The notes under the pieces were generated by a model. It was not told the origin of the DNA. It worked only from the letters and a program-made list of their open reading frames with translations, and did not search any database. A DNA stretch of 64,000 nt, taken from contig NZ_CAAHFB010000001.1 in NCBI RefSeq assembly GCF_900880625.1, forward strand, positions 620,001-684,000, in the 5' to 3' direction. The translations under genes and the position numbers were made by a program. Shown in pieces: positions 62,904 to 64,000 of the stretch (position 1 is the stretch's first letter; every line of letters begins with the position of its first letter). This stretch comes from Halorhabdus rudnickae (lineage in GTDB: Archaea; Halobacteriota; Halobacteria; Halobacteriales; Haloarculaceae).

Positions 62904-63054
62904 GTACCCACCGTGGGGTGCGGGGACGCATTAAATCCCGCCTTTTGCTACCGCTTGGCAAACTCCCGGACGATACTGCCGCTTGTCCTGGGTCGTGGAT
63001 CCGCGTCGGGTCCGAGGGTAAATCAAAAGCCGACAGCGCGTAAAACGAAAGTGC

Positions 63055-63477
63055 TCACAGTTCGACGCTGCCGGGAATGAGGCTGCAGGTCCGCAGGAGA
63101 CGCCCGTCGCCGTCGTAGACCAGCAGCGTCCGCTTCTGGACCGACCAGGCCTCCTCGGCGCCCGTAATCTCGATCCGGTAGCGACCGTCGCCGTCTTCGG
63201 CGGCCGAGACGACATCGGTGACGCGGTCGGCGTCAGCATCGACCTCGCAGACGAACGCGCCAGTGAGTCGATCGGAAATGCTCAAGACGCCACGCTGTTC
63301 GTCCTGCAGACGGAACGCGACATCGACATCCTCACCCCTCCGGCGATCCCCTTCCGGCGTCGAAAGCCGTTGCAGAAGCGTCTCACTCGATCCGTCGTAG
63401 GTAATCTCGATGGTTGGTGGCTGACTGCTGTCGGTCGGGGCTGGGTCGGCGTTTAGGCTGAACTGTTCACGCTTCAT
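63055..63477 (-). CDS. DUF5793-like haloarchaeal protein
   Basis: 140 aa from the ATG at 63477. Segments PTIEITYDGSSETLLQRLS, DVDVAFRLQ, GVLSISDRLTGAFVCEVDADAD and TLLVYDGDGRLLRTCSLIPGSVEL fit the haloarchaeal DUF5793 pattern as I recall it. Beta-rich soluble protein without signal peptide. Function unknown. Confidence 0.72.
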   Translation of the reverse strand: MKREQFSLNADPAPTDSSQPPTIEITYDGSSETLLQRLSTPEGDRRRGEDVDVAFRLQDEQRGVLSISDRLTGAFVCEVDADADRVTDVVSAAEDGDGRYRIEITGAEEAWSVQKRTLLVYDGDGRLLRTCSLIPGSVEL

Positions 63478-63686
63478 CCGGTAGATAATGGTATGTGTTC
63501 GATTGGCATGAAGGTGACGGCAACGGAGGGAACGGCCGCCAGCCGTCACGCGCCGGCGAGGTTGTCATACCGCTGTTCCGATCGCGTTCTCGCCATTGAT
63601 GATCGGCGGTTCGAATTTAAGTACCTGGACTCGCAATCCGCAATACGAAACGGATACGGTCGGCGTCGTATCCCGGGTGACCCAGA

Positions 63687-64000
63687 ATGGCAGACACCAC
63701 CGAGACCGTCGAGGACGGGGCGTCGTCGGGAGCGAGTCGATCAAGCGGGACCGGTCGCGTGACTGGCCTCATGAACTGGTTCGAGCGGGTCAGTCGGGTA
63801 TTCGCCGGTTCACAAGTCGTTCTCGAGGAGTACGATCCGGCCCGACACGGACGGCTGGTCGCTACCGAGGGGCGTCCGGGGATGGAAGAAGTCGAACGCT
63901 ACTGGCTGAATGCCCCCTACGCCTTTGCCTCGATCAATCACGATCGAGAACGGGACGAACACTACTACTACGTCGCCGAACCGGATCTCGACGCGTTCCA
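63687..64000 (+). CDS. Type II/IV secretion (archaellum/pilus-type) ATPase subunit, N-terminal part
   Basis: Open to the window edge; 104 complete codons visible. After a disordered start (MADTTETVEDGASSGASRSS) the segment EEVERYWLNAPYAFASINHD followed by HYYYVAEPDLDAF is the conserved N-terminal domain of haloarchaeal VirB11/PilT-type secretion ATPases, which assemble type IV-like pili. The catalytic Walker motifs lie beyond the window, so the assignment rests on this domain alone. The start codon is the first ATG of the frame. Confidence 0.75.
   Translation, partial: MADTTETVEDGASSGASRSSGTGRVTGLMNWFERVSRVFAGSQVVLEEYDPARHGRLVATEGRPGMEEVERYWLNAPYAFASINHDRERDEHYYYVAEPDLDAF

Overview
This is a high-GC chromosomal segment from a halophilic archaeon (class Halobacteria). 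The evidence is the strongly acidic proteome, archaeal TATA elements placed about 25-30 nt before many start codons (leaderless transcripts), Tat signal peptides and lipoboxes on exported proteins, a PGF-CTERM sorting tail, archaeal-type ThrRS, the split GMP synthase, and isoprenoid ether-lipid genes. The genus cannot be fixed from the sequence alone. No rRNA, tRNA, CRISPR array or intact insertion sequence was seen.

Layout. 1-7.0 kb: a partial ArsR-type regulator, a secreted protein with a 48-bp tandem repeat, a DUF5802-like protein, a Vms1-like release factor, a GCS2-like ligase, a universal stress protein and thrS. 7.2-16.1 kb: pspA, then pyrG - small protein - guaAB (with a possible 19-aa leader ORF) - DUF7126-like, followed by an MBL hydrolase, a MoaB-like protein, an orphan histidine kinase, a CopZ-like metallochaperone and an IDI-1 family protein that lacks the catalytic cysteine. 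16.1-20.0 kb: a more AT-rich accessory stretch with membrane or exported proteins, a PQQ-propeller protein and a decayed reading frame. 20-24.2 kb: an Lrp regulator divergent from carA around a perfect palindrome, a PH-like protein, an asparaginase family gene, UPF0179 and a DUF5820-like gene.

24.5-33.5 kb is a tightly coupled operon of two different PrkA-type AAA+ kinases, a DUF444 (YeaH/YhbH) protein and SpoVR. SpoVR carries a complete 395-residue LAGLIDADG intein. 33.5-37.5 kb holds a TasA/camelysin-type fibre locus (TasA-like subunit, SipW-type signal peptidase, a third exported protein with SipW-type signal) and a second TasA-like protein on a mucin-like stalk. 37.7-44.6 kb is a copper/redox block: DUF420, nosY-nosF-nosD-nosL on the minus strand, and SCO-TlpA-CcdA on the plus strand. 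There is no nosZ, so copper delivery to a respiratory oxidase is as likely as nitrous oxide reductase maturation.

44.7-48.1 kb encodes a KaiC/HTR-like protein and a cell-surface 5'-nucleotidase. 48.5-52.6 kb is an ether-lipid cluster (C-terminally extended GGGPS-like protein, an Asp-rich-motif protein, geranylgeranyl reductase). 52.7-64 kb has an aldo/keto reductase, membrane proteins, an ANL-like protein, DUF63, a YcaO cyclodehydratase-like enzyme, a TbsP-like regulator, glyA, sucCD, a DUF5793-like protein and the start of a pilus/secretion ATPase.
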